A stretch of 64,000 nt of DNA from Methylotenera mobilis 13. Its GTDB lineage: Bacteria > Pseudomonadota > Gammaproteobacteria > Burkholderiales > Methylophilaceae. Shown here in pieces: positions 46,638-56,167 of this stretch (position 1 is the first letter of the stretch; each line of letters begins with the position of its first letter). Under the pieces are notes generated by a model. The model was not told where the DNA came from. It saw nothing but the letters and a program-made list of their open reading frames with translations, and searched no databases. The stretch spans positions 1,153,362 through 1,217,361 of the forward strand of contig NZ_KB913035.1 in NCBI RefSeq assembly GCF_000384255.1. Direction: 5' to 3'. A program made the translations under genes and the position numbers.

Positions 46638-46745
46638 TTCCTAATCAAATTACAAAAAATACTTCGGAATCTACCCTTGTAAATTTCAGATACCCTCACT
46701 TGGTTTTTTAAAAATCTTAGTTTTTTAAACCTAAATACTTGCAGG

Positions 46746-46772
46746 TAGTGCTTAGCTAAAAGTTAAGCACTA
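46746..46772 (+). promoter_or_regulatory. Leader stem-loop before sulP
   Basis: TAGTGCTTA (46746-46754) pairs with TAAGCACTA (46764-46772); two further inner pairs are possible, leaving loop TAAAA. It ends 34 bases before the SulP ATG and has no T run, so it is not a terminator. Role unknown. Confidence 0.5.
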
Positions 46773-46806
46773 GTTCGCACATACTCGCTATATCACGGAA
46801 TAAAAT

Positions 46807-48282
46807 ATGAATTCATTACGTCTGGACTGGTTTTCCAATGTCCGTAACGATCTGCTTGCAGGTCTTGTTGTTGCACTTGCGCTCATTCCTGAAGCAATTG
46901 CATTTTCAATGATTGCAGGGGTTGACCCAAAGGTAGGGCTTTATGCCTCCTTCTCTATTGCTACGGTAATTGCCTTTGTCGGCGGTAGGCCAGGGATGAT
47001 TTCGGCAGCCACGGGTGCAATGGCACTTGTGATGGTGCTGCTAGTGAAAGAGCATGGTTTACAATATTTGCTGGCCGCAACAGTACTCACTGGGCTGCTA
47101 CAAATTTTAGCTGGCTGGTTTAAGCTGGGTTCATTAATGCGCTTTGTTGGACGTGCTGTCGTTGTCGGGTTTGTGAATGCGCTGGCAATATTAATTTTTA
47201 TGGCGCAGTTACCAGAGCTTACTCATGTAAGTTGGGTGGTTTATGCAATGGTGGCTGGTGGATTAGGCATTATTTATTTGTTCCCATATCTCACTAAGGC
47301 AATACCATCACCATTGGTCACTATTATAGTGTTAACGGCAATTTCATTGATGATGGGTTTAGATATTCGTACCGTGGGTGACATGGGTCAGCTGCCAGAT
47401 AGCTTACCAATATTCTTAATTCCAGATATCCCATTGAATTGGGAAACATTACGTATTATTTTCCCTTTTTCTGCGACATTGGCAGTGGTTGGTTTGCTTG
47501 AGTCTTTAATGACAGCTTCAATTGTGGATGATTTAACTGATACTTCAAGTAATAAAAACCGTGAGTGTGTTGGGCAAGGTGTTGCTAATATTGCTACTGG
47601 GTTTCTTGGTGGGATGGCAGGTTGCGCTATGATTGGCCAGTCTGTGATTAATGTAAAATCTGGTGGTCGCGGGCGACTTTCTACTTTAGCTGCTGGTGTT
47701 TTATTGTTATTAATGGTGGTGTTTGCGGGAGATTGGGTGGCAAGGATTCCAATGGCGGCATTGGTTGCTGTGATGATTATGGTGTCTATTGGTACTTTCA
47801 ACTGGGCTTCAGTGAGAGATTTACGATCAAACCCAAAAAGCTTTAGTGTGGTGATGTTGGCCACGGTGGCTGTTGTTGTAGTAACGCACGATTTGGCGCA
47901 AGGTGTGTTAGTTGGTGTTTTACTCTCAGGTTTCTTTTTTGCTAACAATATTTCAAAAGTTTTACATATTGGATCAGTACTAGAAGACCAAGGTCGCTTA
48001 CGTAGCTATAAAATCACTGGGCAGGTGTTTTTTGCTTCAGCAGACCGATTTATTAATGCATTTGACTATAAAGAGCTGATTGAGAAAGTACGTATTGACG
48101 TGAGTCGTGCACATTTTTGGGATGTCACAGCCGTTAGTGCGCTAGACAAAGTGGTGATTAAGTTTAGGCGAGAAAATATTCAGGTTGAAGTGATTGGCTT
48201 GAATGAAGCGAGTGCTACCATGGTTGATCGATTTGCTGTACATGATAAACCTGAAGCTGTTGAACAATTAATGGGGCATTAA
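46807..48282 (+). CDS. SulP-family anion transporter with STAS domain
   Basis: 491 aa. SulP membrane domain over residues 1-390 ([31 protein letters not shown] in the N-terminal half, then repeated glycine-rich helices) and a C-terminal STAS domain from about 400 ([33 protein letters not shown]). The family carries sulfate or bicarbonate. Sulfate is favoured here because the next genes include sulfite reductase, but bicarbonate (BicA type) is not excluded. Confidence 0.88.
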   Translation: MNSLRLDWFSNVRNDLLAGLVVALALIPEAIAFSMIAGVDPKVGLYASFSIATVIAFVGGRPGMISAATGAMALVMVLLVKEHGLQYLLAATVLTGLLQILAGWFKLGSLMRFVGRAVVVGFVNALAILIFMAQLPELTHVSWVVYAMVAGGLGIIYLFPYLTKAIPSPLVTIIVLTAISLMMGLDIRTVGDMGQLPDSLPIFLIPDIPLNWETLRIIFPFSATLAVVGLLESLMTASIVDDLTDTSSNKNRECVGQGVANIATGFLGGMAGCAMIGQSVINVKSGGRGRLSTLAAGVLLLLMVVFAGDWVARIPMAALVAVMIMVSIGTFNWASVRDLRSNPKSFSVVMLATVAVVVVTHDLAQGVLVGVLLSGFFFANNISKVLHIGSVLEDQGRLRSYKITGQVFFASADRFINAFDYKELIEKVRIDVSRAHFWDVTAVSALDKVVIKFRRENIQVEVIGLNEASATMVDRFAVHDKPEAVEQLMGH

Positions 48283-48342
48283 ACTAGTATATTTATTTAG
48301 TTAAGATAAGATTGGTTATCTTGATTTTATCACTAGGAAGCT

Positions 48343-49773
48343 ATGAAACTTTACGAGCTACTTGCTAACTCTATTGCTCAATCGATTCAGGAGGGTGTGC
48401 TTTGCCGTGGAGATAAGCTTCCTTCTGTGCGGCAGGCAAGTGCAAGTCGCAACGTGAGTGCTGCTACTGTACTAGAGGCTTATTATCTTTTAGAAGCACG
48501 AGGATTGATTACTGCACGCGATCGCTCTGGATATTTTGTCACTAGCGGTACTATGAATATCCCATCTTCGCCAGCGCCAGCTATTCTGAATCAACTAGAA
48601 TCAACACAAGTCGATGTCAGCGAACTCGTATTTGAAGTACTGGAATCCATTCGGCTTAAAACCGTTATCCCTTTAGGGTCAGCGTTTCCAAGCCCGTTAT
48701 TATTTCCGAGGGCTAGTTTGGCCAAAACCATGGCGTCAAGTGTTCAGGTGATGGATCCTTGGGCAAGTGTAGATAATTTAAGTGCTGGTGATATTAATCT
48801 TAGGCGTCAGATAGCATTGCGCTACATGATAGATGGTCTGCATGTGACTACTGACGATATTGTGGTGACTAATGGTGCTCTAGAAGCATTGAATCTATGT
48901 TTGATGGCGGTGACGCGCCCTGGTGATACCGTTCTGATAGAGTCCCCCACTTTTTATGCAGCATTGCAATCAATAGAGCGAATTGGCTTGCGTGCTGTAG
49001 CAATCCCCAGCCATCCCAAGGATGGGATTGATTTAGCCGCCATGGAGCGTGCTATTCAGCAGCATCAGCCTAAAGCCTGCTGGTTGATGACTAATTTTCA
49101 GAATCCGTTGGGAAGTTTGCTCTCTGATGAGAAAAAGCAATCATTGGTGGCGCTTATCACGCAATACCAAATTCCTTTGATTGAAGATGACGTGTATAGC
49201 GAGCTATATTTTGGTGAGAAACGTCCAATACCAGCCAAAGCGTTTGATACAGAAGGCTTGGTGATGCATTGCTCGTCATTTTCTAAATGCCTTGCGCCTG
49301 GCTATCGCGTTGGTTGGGTTGTCCCTGGTAGGTATACAAAAGCGGTCGCGCGTCTTAAATTAACCACAACCATCTCTGCATCTGTGCCAGCACAGGTGGC
49401 AATTGCCAAGTATCTGCAAAAAGGTGGGTATGACAAGCATTTGCGTAATTTACGCCATACCTTATTAGTGAATCAAATCAAGTTTGTAGAAGCGATTGAG
49501 CGTTACTTCCCTGAAGGGACTTGCTTAACTTTACCGCAGGGTGGTTATTTCTTATGGGTCAAGTTACCAGATGAGATTAATGCACTTGAGCTGCATAAGC
49601 TTGCACTTAATAATGGCATTAGTATTGCACCAGGACCCATATTTTCTGCTCAAAAGCATTTTACTGATTACATTAGGCTGAACTATGGGCATATTTGGGA
49701 TGCGCGAATTGAGGCGGCATTGTCTACGCTAGGTACTTTAGTCTTTGGGTTGATGAGCTCGTCATCGTCATAG
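48343..49773 (+). CDS. MocR-type transcription regulator (GntR-aminotransferase)
   Basis: 476 aa. N-terminal GntR winged helix (residues 1-70: GVLCRGDKLPSVRQASASRNVSAATVLEAYY spans about 18-48) fused to a fold-type I aminotransferase domain. PLP-binding region: VTNGALEALNLCL, MTNFQNPLG, EDDVYSELYF, and the Lys in HCSSFSKCLAPGYRVGW. MocR proteins usually control a neighbouring gene through PLP or an amino compound. It sits 60 bases after sulP and 135 before cysI on the same strand, so sulfur genes are candidate targets; unproved. Confidence 0.9.
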   Translation: MKLYELLANSIAQSIQEGVLCRGDKLPSVRQASASRNVSAATVLEAYYLLEARGLITARDRSGYFVTSGTMNIPSSPAPAILNQLESTQVDVSELVFEVLESIRLKTVIPLGSAFPSPLLFPRASLAKTMASSVQVMDPWASVDNLSAGDINLRRQIALRYMIDGLHVTTDDIVVTNGALEALNLCLMAVTRPGDTVLIESPTFYAALQSIERIGLRAVAIPSHPKDGIDLAAMERAIQQHQPKACWLMTNFQNPLGSLLSDEKKQSLVALITQYQIPLIEDDVYSELYFGEKRPIPAKAFDTEGLVMHCSSFSKCLAPGYRVGWVVPGRYTKAVARLKLTTTISASVPAQVAIAKYLQKGGYDKHLRNLRHTLLVNQIKFVEAIERYFPEGTCLTLPQGGYFLWVKLPDEINALELHKLALNNGISIAPGPIFSAQKHFTDYIRLNYGHIWDARIEAALSTLGTLVFGLMSSSSS

Positions 49774-49908
49774 CGTCACAGAACATCTGTTATGCTTTTT
49801 TTCTCTGCATCTGTCTCTGTTATTAATTGTTACCAAACCTTAAGCTTTAGTCACTGTTAAAAATAATCATTTGGCGATTTATCAACGCTAAATTTTTAAG
49901 GTGATTAA

Positions 49909-51669
49909 ATGTATATCTATGATGAAATAGATCAGAAGTTGGTGGAGCAGCGTGTTGCCCAGTTTAGAGGACAGACACAACGATTCCTAAATGGCCAGCT
50001 TACTGAAGATGAGTTTCGGGTTTTGCGTTTGCAAAATGGTTTGTATATTCAACGACATGCGCCAATGCTACGCGTCGCGATTCCCTACGGCATGCTAACC
50101 TCAAAGCAACTGCGTACTTTAGCGTATGTTGCTCGGCGTTGGGATAGAGGTTATGCCCACTTAACTACCAGACAAAATATTCAGTTCAATTGGCCTAGGC
50201 TAGAAGATGTGCCAGAAATCTTGGCTAAGCTTGCAACTGTGCAGATGCATGCGATTCAAACCAGTGGTAATTGTATTCGCAATACGACAACAGATCATTT
50301 TGCGGGTGTTGCGCATGATGAAATCATCAACCCCCTTATTTGGTGTGAAATCATTCGGCAATGGTCAATGCTGCATCCTGAATTTGCGTTCTTACCACGT
50401 AAATTCAAAATTGCAGTGAGTGGTGCAGAAGTAGATAGAGCCGCGATTGGTGTGCATGATATAGGATTGCAAGCAATTGAGCAGGATGGTGTTTTTGGCT
50501 TTATGTGCTTTGTGGGAGGTGGCTTGGGTAGAACGCCTATCATAGGCAAGCTCATCAATCCATTTGTTGCTTGGCATGATTTGTTAACTTATTTGCAGGC
50601 GACACTACGTGTGTACAACCTTCATGGCAGACGAGATAACAAATATAAAGCACGAATTAAAATTCTTGTAAAAGACCTTACGCCAGAAGTGTTCGCGCAA
50701 CAAGTGAATGATCAGTGGGCGCTGATTAAGGGTGGTGCTGACACGGTGACTGAAGAGTTTGTAAGTAGTATTGCCAATAAGTTTTCATGGCCTACCTATG
50801 AAACGGTGAGTGAAAATGATAACGCAGTCATGGCACATCATTTGACAACTAATACTGCGTTTGCAAGATGGTTTCGCACTAATGTTCATCATCATAAAGT
50901 TTCAGGATACTCTGCAGTGACAGTTTCACTGAAGGCAACGGGTTCTCCGCCTGGTGATATGACGGCTGACCAGATGGAGGTACTTGCTGAAATGGCTGAT
51001 AGCTATGGGTTTGGCGAGTTACGTGTGTCTCACGAGCAAAATATTATTCTACCAGATGTGAAAACAGAGGCGCTTTATGCTTTATGGCAAGAGCTCAATG
51101 TGCTTAATCTTGCAACGCCAAATATTGGGCTAATTACCAATATTATCGCTTGCCCAGGCGGTGATTATTGCAGTTTGGCGAATGCCGTTTCTATTCCAGT
51201 CGCAACTGCGATTCAAGAACGGTTTGATGATTTAGATTACGTGCACGAAATTGGTGAGCTTGATCTTAATTTATCAGGATGCATGAACTCATGTGGGCAT
51301 CATCATGTTGGTCATATCGGAATTTTGGGGGTGGATAAAGCAGGTGAGGAGTGGTACCAAATCACCATCGGCGGCAGGCAATCTGGTGCACTCCATTTAG
51401 ACAAAAAATCCAGTCAAGACAACGATGAACGTTCAAGATGTGGCGCAAGTGCGGCAATTGGTCGGGTGATTGGACCTTCATTTGCTCGTGAGCAAGTGCC
51501 CGATGTGATTTCACGTTTAATTCAAACATATTTAACGCTAAGGGAAAGTGAATCTGAGCGGTTTATCGATGTGGTTGATCGAGTTGGTATTGAACCTTTC
51601 AAAAAAGATGTCTATGCGGACCCTTTACTTTCGAAGTATTCAAACTTAGTGAGGGAATCTAATGTCTGA
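49909..51669 (+). CDS. cysI: Sulfite reductase, siroheme/4Fe-4S subunit
   Basis: Reduces sulfite to sulfide (or nitrite to ammonia in relatives) with siroheme and a 4Fe-4S cluster. 586 aa. Two ferredoxin-like halves; TTRQNIQFNW in the first; cluster ligands CPGGDYC and CMNSCGHHH in the second. AAGGTG lies upstream of the start. There is no CysJ flavoprotein, so electrons must come from elsewhere. DUF934 overlapping its end is typical of assimilatory sulfite reductase operons, which favours sulfite as the substrate. Confidence 0.92.
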   Translation: MYIYDEIDQKLVEQRVAQFRGQTQRFLNGQLTEDEFRVLRLQNGLYIQRHAPMLRVAIPYGMLTSKQLRTLAYVARRWDRGYAHLTTRQNIQFNWPRLEDVPEILAKLATVQMHAIQTSGNCIRNTTTDHFAGVAHDEIINPLIWCEIIRQWSMLHPEFAFLPRKFKIAVSGAEVDRAAIGVHDIGLQAIEQDGVFGFMCFVGGGLGRTPIIGKLINPFVAWHDLLTYLQATLRVYNLHGRRDNKYKARIKILVKDLTPEVFAQQVNDQWALIKGGADTVTEEFVSSIANKFSWPTYETVSENDNAVMAHHLTTNTAFARWFRTNVHHHKVSGYSAVTVSLKATGSPPGDMTADQMEVLAEMADSYGFGELRVSHEQNIILPDVKTEALYALWQELNVLNLATPNIGLITNIIACPGGDYCSLANAVSIPVATAIQERFDDLDYVHEIGELDLNLSGCMNSCGHHHVGHIGILGVDKAGEEWYQITIGGRQSGALHLDKKSSQDNDERSRCGASAAIGRVIGPSFAREQVPDVISRLIQTYLTLRESESERFIDVVDRVGIEPFKKDVYADPLLSKYSNLVRESNV

Positions 51670-52186
51670 ACGTAACATGAACCTAATACGTGGTGGCCAA
51701 CTTGAGGTGAATCATGTGCAATGCTTTGGCGTTGCACATGAAAAAGCATGGTCGGTTCCGCCTGATGAGTCAAACTGGATGGTGACATTAGATACCTGGT
51801 TTGAGCATCAGTTGTCATTGTCTAATCGTCAATTTCCTATCGCTATATTAATCCCATCAGATGCTGAATTTGATGATGATTCTAATCAGCAGATAAAAGA
51901 ATTATGCCAAGCAAATATTGCGTTTATTGCGATAGATTTCCCTACTTATACAGATGGACGTGGATATTCATTGGCGCAGTTACTAAGAAATGTCTATGGA
52001 TGGACTGGCGAGTTAAGAGCTGTAGGTGATGTGATGATTGATACTGTCTACTACTTGGCCAGGTGCGGTTTTGATAGCTTTCTGGTGAAGCAAGGACACA
52101 ATGCTCAATTGGCATTAGAAGCTTTAAGCACATTTACCGATACCTATCAAAAATCATACCGTCAACCGATTCAGAAGTTAAGTTAG
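51662..52186 (+). CDS. DUF934 protein linked to sulfite reduction
   Basis: 174 aa. Conserved core GRGYSLAQLLRNVYGWTGELRAVGDVMID, spread over about residues 101-129, then LARCGFDSF. Members almost always follow cysI and are thought to aid sulfite reduction, with no known biochemistry. The ATG overlaps the cysI end by eight bases, so translation is coupled. Confidence 0.92.
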   Translation: MSERNMNLIRGGQLEVNHVQCFGVAHEKAWSVPPDESNWMVTLDTWFEHQLSLSNRQFPIAILIPSDAEFDDDSNQQIKELCQANIAFIAIDFPTYTDGRGYSLAQLLRNVYGWTGELRAVGDVMIDTVYYLARCGFDSFLVKQGHNAQLALEALSTFTDTYQKSYRQPIQKLS

Positions 52187-52274
52187 CGAAATTAAGCAGT
52201 TATTACCAAGTAACCTTGAAAATAACTCTTGATAATTTAAACGTGAGTCATTTAATTGTAAGTAAGGACCTCAA

Positions 52275-53711
52275 ATGACAGATGCTAAAACCACATCTAA
52301 AAAAATAATCCCCATTGTCAGTGACCCTGCAAAAGGTGGGTTTATGCCGATGTATGAAGCGCAATCTAAGATATACCCACGCAATACTTTTGGGTTCTTC
52401 AAGAACTGGCGCTGGGTGATGATTTGGATTACACAAATTGTGTTTTATGGTGTGCCATGGTTGCAGTGGGGTGAACGGCAGGCGATGTTGTTAGACATTA
52501 GTACGCATCGTTTTTACATTTTTGGCTTGGTGTTATACCCGCAAGACTTGATTTACTTAGTCGTCATCTTAATTATTTCTGCATTAGCTTTATTCTTATT
52601 TACAGCGGTTGCAGGCAGGCTTTGGTGTGGGTTCTCTTGTCCTCAGTCCGTGTATACGGAGATATTCTTATGGATGGAACGTAAAATTGAAGGGGATAGA
52701 GCTGCTCGTATACGTTTGGATGGTATGAAGTTTGGCTTTAAAAAACTTTACATAAAGTCGCTAAAACATTTTGCTTGGATCAGTTTCTCAATGGTGACTG
52801 GTTTTACGTTTTTGGGCTATTTTTCACCCATCCGTGATTTGTTCGATAGCATTATTCAGATTCGTTTAAGCCCTTGGGAAACATTCTGGATTTTCTTTTA
52901 TGGCTTAGCGACTTATGGTAACGCAGGTTTTTTGCGTGAGCAGGTATGTAAGCATATGTGTCCATACGCACGTTTTCAAAGTGCGATGTTTGATAATGAC
53001 ACGCTAATTGTCACTTATGATCAGGAGCGTGGGGAGCCACGTAGTGGTCGCTCTAGAAAAGTAGATGCAAAACAAGAAGGTTTGGGTGACTGTATTGATT
53101 GCAACTTTTGCGTGCAAGTATGCCCAGTAGGTATCGATATCCGTAATGGTTTGCAATATGAGTGCATTAGTTGCGGGCTATGTGTAGATGCATGCAACAG
53201 CATTATGGATAAGATGAACTATCCGCGTGGTCTGATTCGTTTCACTACTCAAAACGGCCTTGCTCAGCATTGGACAAAACATCAAGTCATACAAAAGATA
53301 CTACGTCCGAGAGTGCTTATCTATAGCGCGCTATTGTTGCTTCTTTCGGCTGGTTTGGTTGCATCATTAGCCATCCGACCTGCGTTTAAGGTAGATGTGA
53401 ACCGCGACCGTGGCGTAATGTCTAGGTTGGTTGCTGGCGGTAAGATAGAGAACGTCTATCAATTACAAATCACTAATGTTACGGAAATAGCTGAATCCTA
53501 TCATGTCACTGTGAGTGGTTTAGAAGGCCTGGCAATGGCATCAAAAAATCAATTCACTGTAGACCCTGCCAATGAGCGATTGGTGGCAGTGAGCTTACAA
53601 TTACCCGACGGCGCGGTACGAAGCGGCACACATCCTATTATGTTTGAAATTGAAGCATTAGGTAGTAAAGAGCGAGTCACGCAAAAGTCTATTTTTTACA
53701 TGCCAAGATAG
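52275..53711 (+). CDS. ccoG: CcoG-type membrane ferredoxin (RdxA/FixG family)
   Basis: 478 aa. About five membrane helices (near 45-60, 85-115, 160-185, 205-225, 340-360); CGFSCPQ near the second helix pair; a ferredoxin domain with two 4Fe-4S motif sets, CIDCNFCVQVCPVG and CISCGLCVDACNS; and a C-terminal Ig-like periplasmic domain. CcoG reduces Cu(II) for assembly of cbb3 oxidase in known cases. Here no ccoNOP genes are adjacent; instead it follows cysI-DUF934 by 88 bases with AAGGACC as ribosome-binding site. Confidence 0.92.
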   Translation: MTDAKTTSKKIIPIVSDPAKGGFMPMYEAQSKIYPRNTFGFFKNWRWVMIWITQIVFYGVPWLQWGERQAMLLDISTHRFYIFGLVLYPQDLIYLVVILIISALALFLFTAVAGRLWCGFSCPQSVYTEIFLWMERKIEGDRAARIRLDGMKFGFKKLYIKSLKHFAWISFSMVTGFTFLGYFSPIRDLFDSIIQIRLSPWETFWIFFYGLATYGNAGFLREQVCKHMCPYARFQSAMFDNDTLIVTYDQERGEPRSGRSRKVDAKQEGLGDCIDCNFCVQVCPVGIDIRNGLQYECISCGLCVDACNSIMDKMNYPRGLIRFTTQNGLAQHWTKHQVIQKILRPRVLIYSALLLLLSAGLVASLAIRPAFKVDVNRDRGVMSRLVAGGKIENVYQLQITNVTEIAESYHVTVSGLEGLAMASKNQFTVDPANERLVAVSLQLPDGAVRSGTHPIMFEIEALGSKERVTQKSIFYMPR

Positions 53712-53835
53712 AGGTTGGCTTTAGGTTGAAATCAAGAGGTAGCTAATTGCCTCTTGGTTGGCGCGCAGTCTGAATAATATTTGGTGTATTTAAACTATTT
53801 TCAGTATTTGTAATACAGTTTGATTTGTCATTATT

Positions 53836-54369
53836 TTAGGCTTTTAACAGCACGATTACTGCGCCACTGCCGCCATCTTGTCTGCGTGCTTCTGCATAGG
53901 CAATCACCTCATCACGCTGCATTAGCCAGCCGCGTAATTTATGTTTAAGCACGGGCTCGCGGTTCCTTGAGCCTAAGCCTTTGCCGTGCACAATACGTAC
54001 ACAGCGGATGCCACGTTTTTTGCAGTCGTTTAAAAAAGTGGCAACGTAAAGCCTTGCTTCGTCACTGATTAAGCCGTGCAGGTCAATAGCCGCTTGTATT
54101 ACCCAATGGCCGCGTCGTAACTTGCTTAAAATGTCAGGAGCATGGCCATCACGTAGGTAAAGTAACTCTTCACCAGTTTCTAAATCATGCGCTGGGATGT
54201 AGTAGTCACTTAACGAGTCAGCCAGTGCCTGTTGCTCATCGCGAATGAATTGTTTTGGAATTGGTTTCGGGCGTAGTGGTGCGTGGTGAACGCGTTTTGG
54301 TTTGAGTGGTCGCGCATCTTTAACTGCTTCTAAAAACAGGTCAACTTCGTTGTCGTTAGCGTCTTCCAC
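53836..54369 (-). CDS. Smr-domain endonuclease-like protein
   Basis: 177 aa. A charged N-terminal arm of about 90 residues, then the Smr domain: AAIDLHGLISDEARLYVATFL with the DLHG motif, and RIVHGKGLGSRN with HGKG. Smr domains nick DNA or RNA; the role of stand-alone proteins is unclear. It is 74 bases downstream of trxB, a common betaproteobacterial pair. Confidence 0.9.
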   Translation of the reverse strand: MEDANDNEVDLFLEAVKDARPLKPKRVHHAPLRPKPIPKQFIRDEQQALADSLSDYYIPAHDLETGEELLYLRDGHAPDILSKLRRGHWVIQAAIDLHGLISDEARLYVATFLNDCKKRGIRCVRIVHGKGLGSRNREPVLKHKLRGWLMQRDEVIAYAEARRQDGGSGAVIVLLKA

Positions 54370-54394
54370 AATGTTGATAGCTCTATTGAGTAAA

Positions 54395-54420
54395 TGAGCG
54401 CGGTAAGGTTACCGCACTCA
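54395..54420 (-). terminator. Hairpin after trxB
   Basis: TGAGCGCGGTAA (54395-54406) and TTACCGCACTCA (54409-54420) pair with one mismatch. On the minus strand TTTA follows. It sits between trxB and smr, so it may reduce read-through into smr. Confidence 0.45.
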
Positions 54421-54443
54421 TCATACTTATTTCAAATAATCAC

Positions 54444-55412
<969 letters not shown>

Positions 55413-55562
55413 TTAATATTGAGTTTTATACGTTGGGTGTGTCGGTCTGTTTTTCAAGTAAACAGCATAAAATCCAAGTGCTTTTTAAACTTCGGGCCAG
55501 CTAAACAGTTAACATTGTGCTAGTTAGCTGGGATTGTATCCAAAAGTGCTGAAAATGCTTTG

Positions 55563-56027
55563 TTACTTTTCTAACAAGCTACGTAGCATCCATGCGGTTT
55601 TTTCATGTACTTGTAAACGTTGCGTGAGTAAGTCAGCAGTTGCCTCGTCCGATGCTGCATCTGCACTAGGAAACACAGCGCGTGCTGTGCGACAAACTGC
55701 TTCGTGACCAGCGACTAATTCGGCAATCATGTCTTGTGCTTTCGGCACTGAATCAGATTCTTTAATAGAGCTTAGTTTAGCAAAATCTCGATAGGTACCG
55801 GGTGCGTATACATCAAGCGCACGGATACGCTCAGCTACTAAATCTACCGCGAGTGCTAATTCAGTATATTGCGTTTCGAACATTAAGTGTAGCGTGTTAA
55901 ACATCGGGCCAGTGACGTTCCAATGAAAGTAATGTGTTTTTAAATATAAGGTATAAGTATCTGCTAAAAGATGTGAAAGGCCTTGTGCAATATTTTTTCT
56001 ATCTTCTTCTTTAATGCCAATATCCAT
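55563..56027 (-). CDS. dps: Dps-family ferritin
   Basis: DNA- and iron-binding dodecamer protecting DNA from peroxide. 154 aa. Ferroxidase site residues in [18 protein letters not shown] and [19 protein letters not shown]. No long basic N-terminal tail, so DNA binding may be weak. A CAGGAG site precedes the start and a control region with two dyads lies upstream. Confidence 0.93.
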   Translation of the reverse strand: MDIGIKEEDRKNIAQGLSHLLADTYTLYLKTHYFHWNVTGPMFNTLHLMFETQYTELALAVDLVAERIRALDVYAPGTYRDFAKLSSIKESDSVPKAQDMIAELVAGHEAVCRTARAVFPSADAASDEATADLLTQRLQVHEKTAWMLRSLLEK

Positions 56028-56043
56028 AGTGAACTCCTGATGT

Positions 56044-56098
56044 GACCTTTGTTCAAGGTCTTACAACGTTTTATGATTCAAATTGAGAATGATATTCT
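56044..56098 (-). promoter_or_regulatory. dps control region with two dyads
   Basis: GACCTT/AAGGTC hairpin (56044-56060) lies in the dps leader, and AGAAT-GAT-ATTCT (56086-56098) lies further upstream inside a TGAGAATGATATTCT stretch that partly resembles a Fur box. An iron or oxidant regulator is likely; which one cannot be told. Confidence 0.4.
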
Positions 56099-56167
56099 AA
56101 TCCCTACGCAGCGACTTTGATACTGCTATAATTAAATCTGACATTCAAAATACGTTAAAGGTTTATC

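Larger units (their letters stand above)
46393..46806 (+). other. 414-base gap: sulP promoter and leader
   Basis: No gene seen. Very AT-rich, with poly-A/T stretches. The left part is the upstream region of flaG; the right part holds a sigma-70-type promoter and a leader hairpin (both listed) for the SulP gene. Confidence 0.65.

Noticed and set aside
47388-47948. 186-codon open frame antisense to the SulP gene
   Set aside because: Thr/Ile-rich shadow of a membrane protein gene; no start signal or family match.
53733-53756. Short CAAGAGG/CCTCTTG stem after ccoG as a terminator
   Set aside because: Only seven pairs and no T run, so support is too weak to list as a feature.
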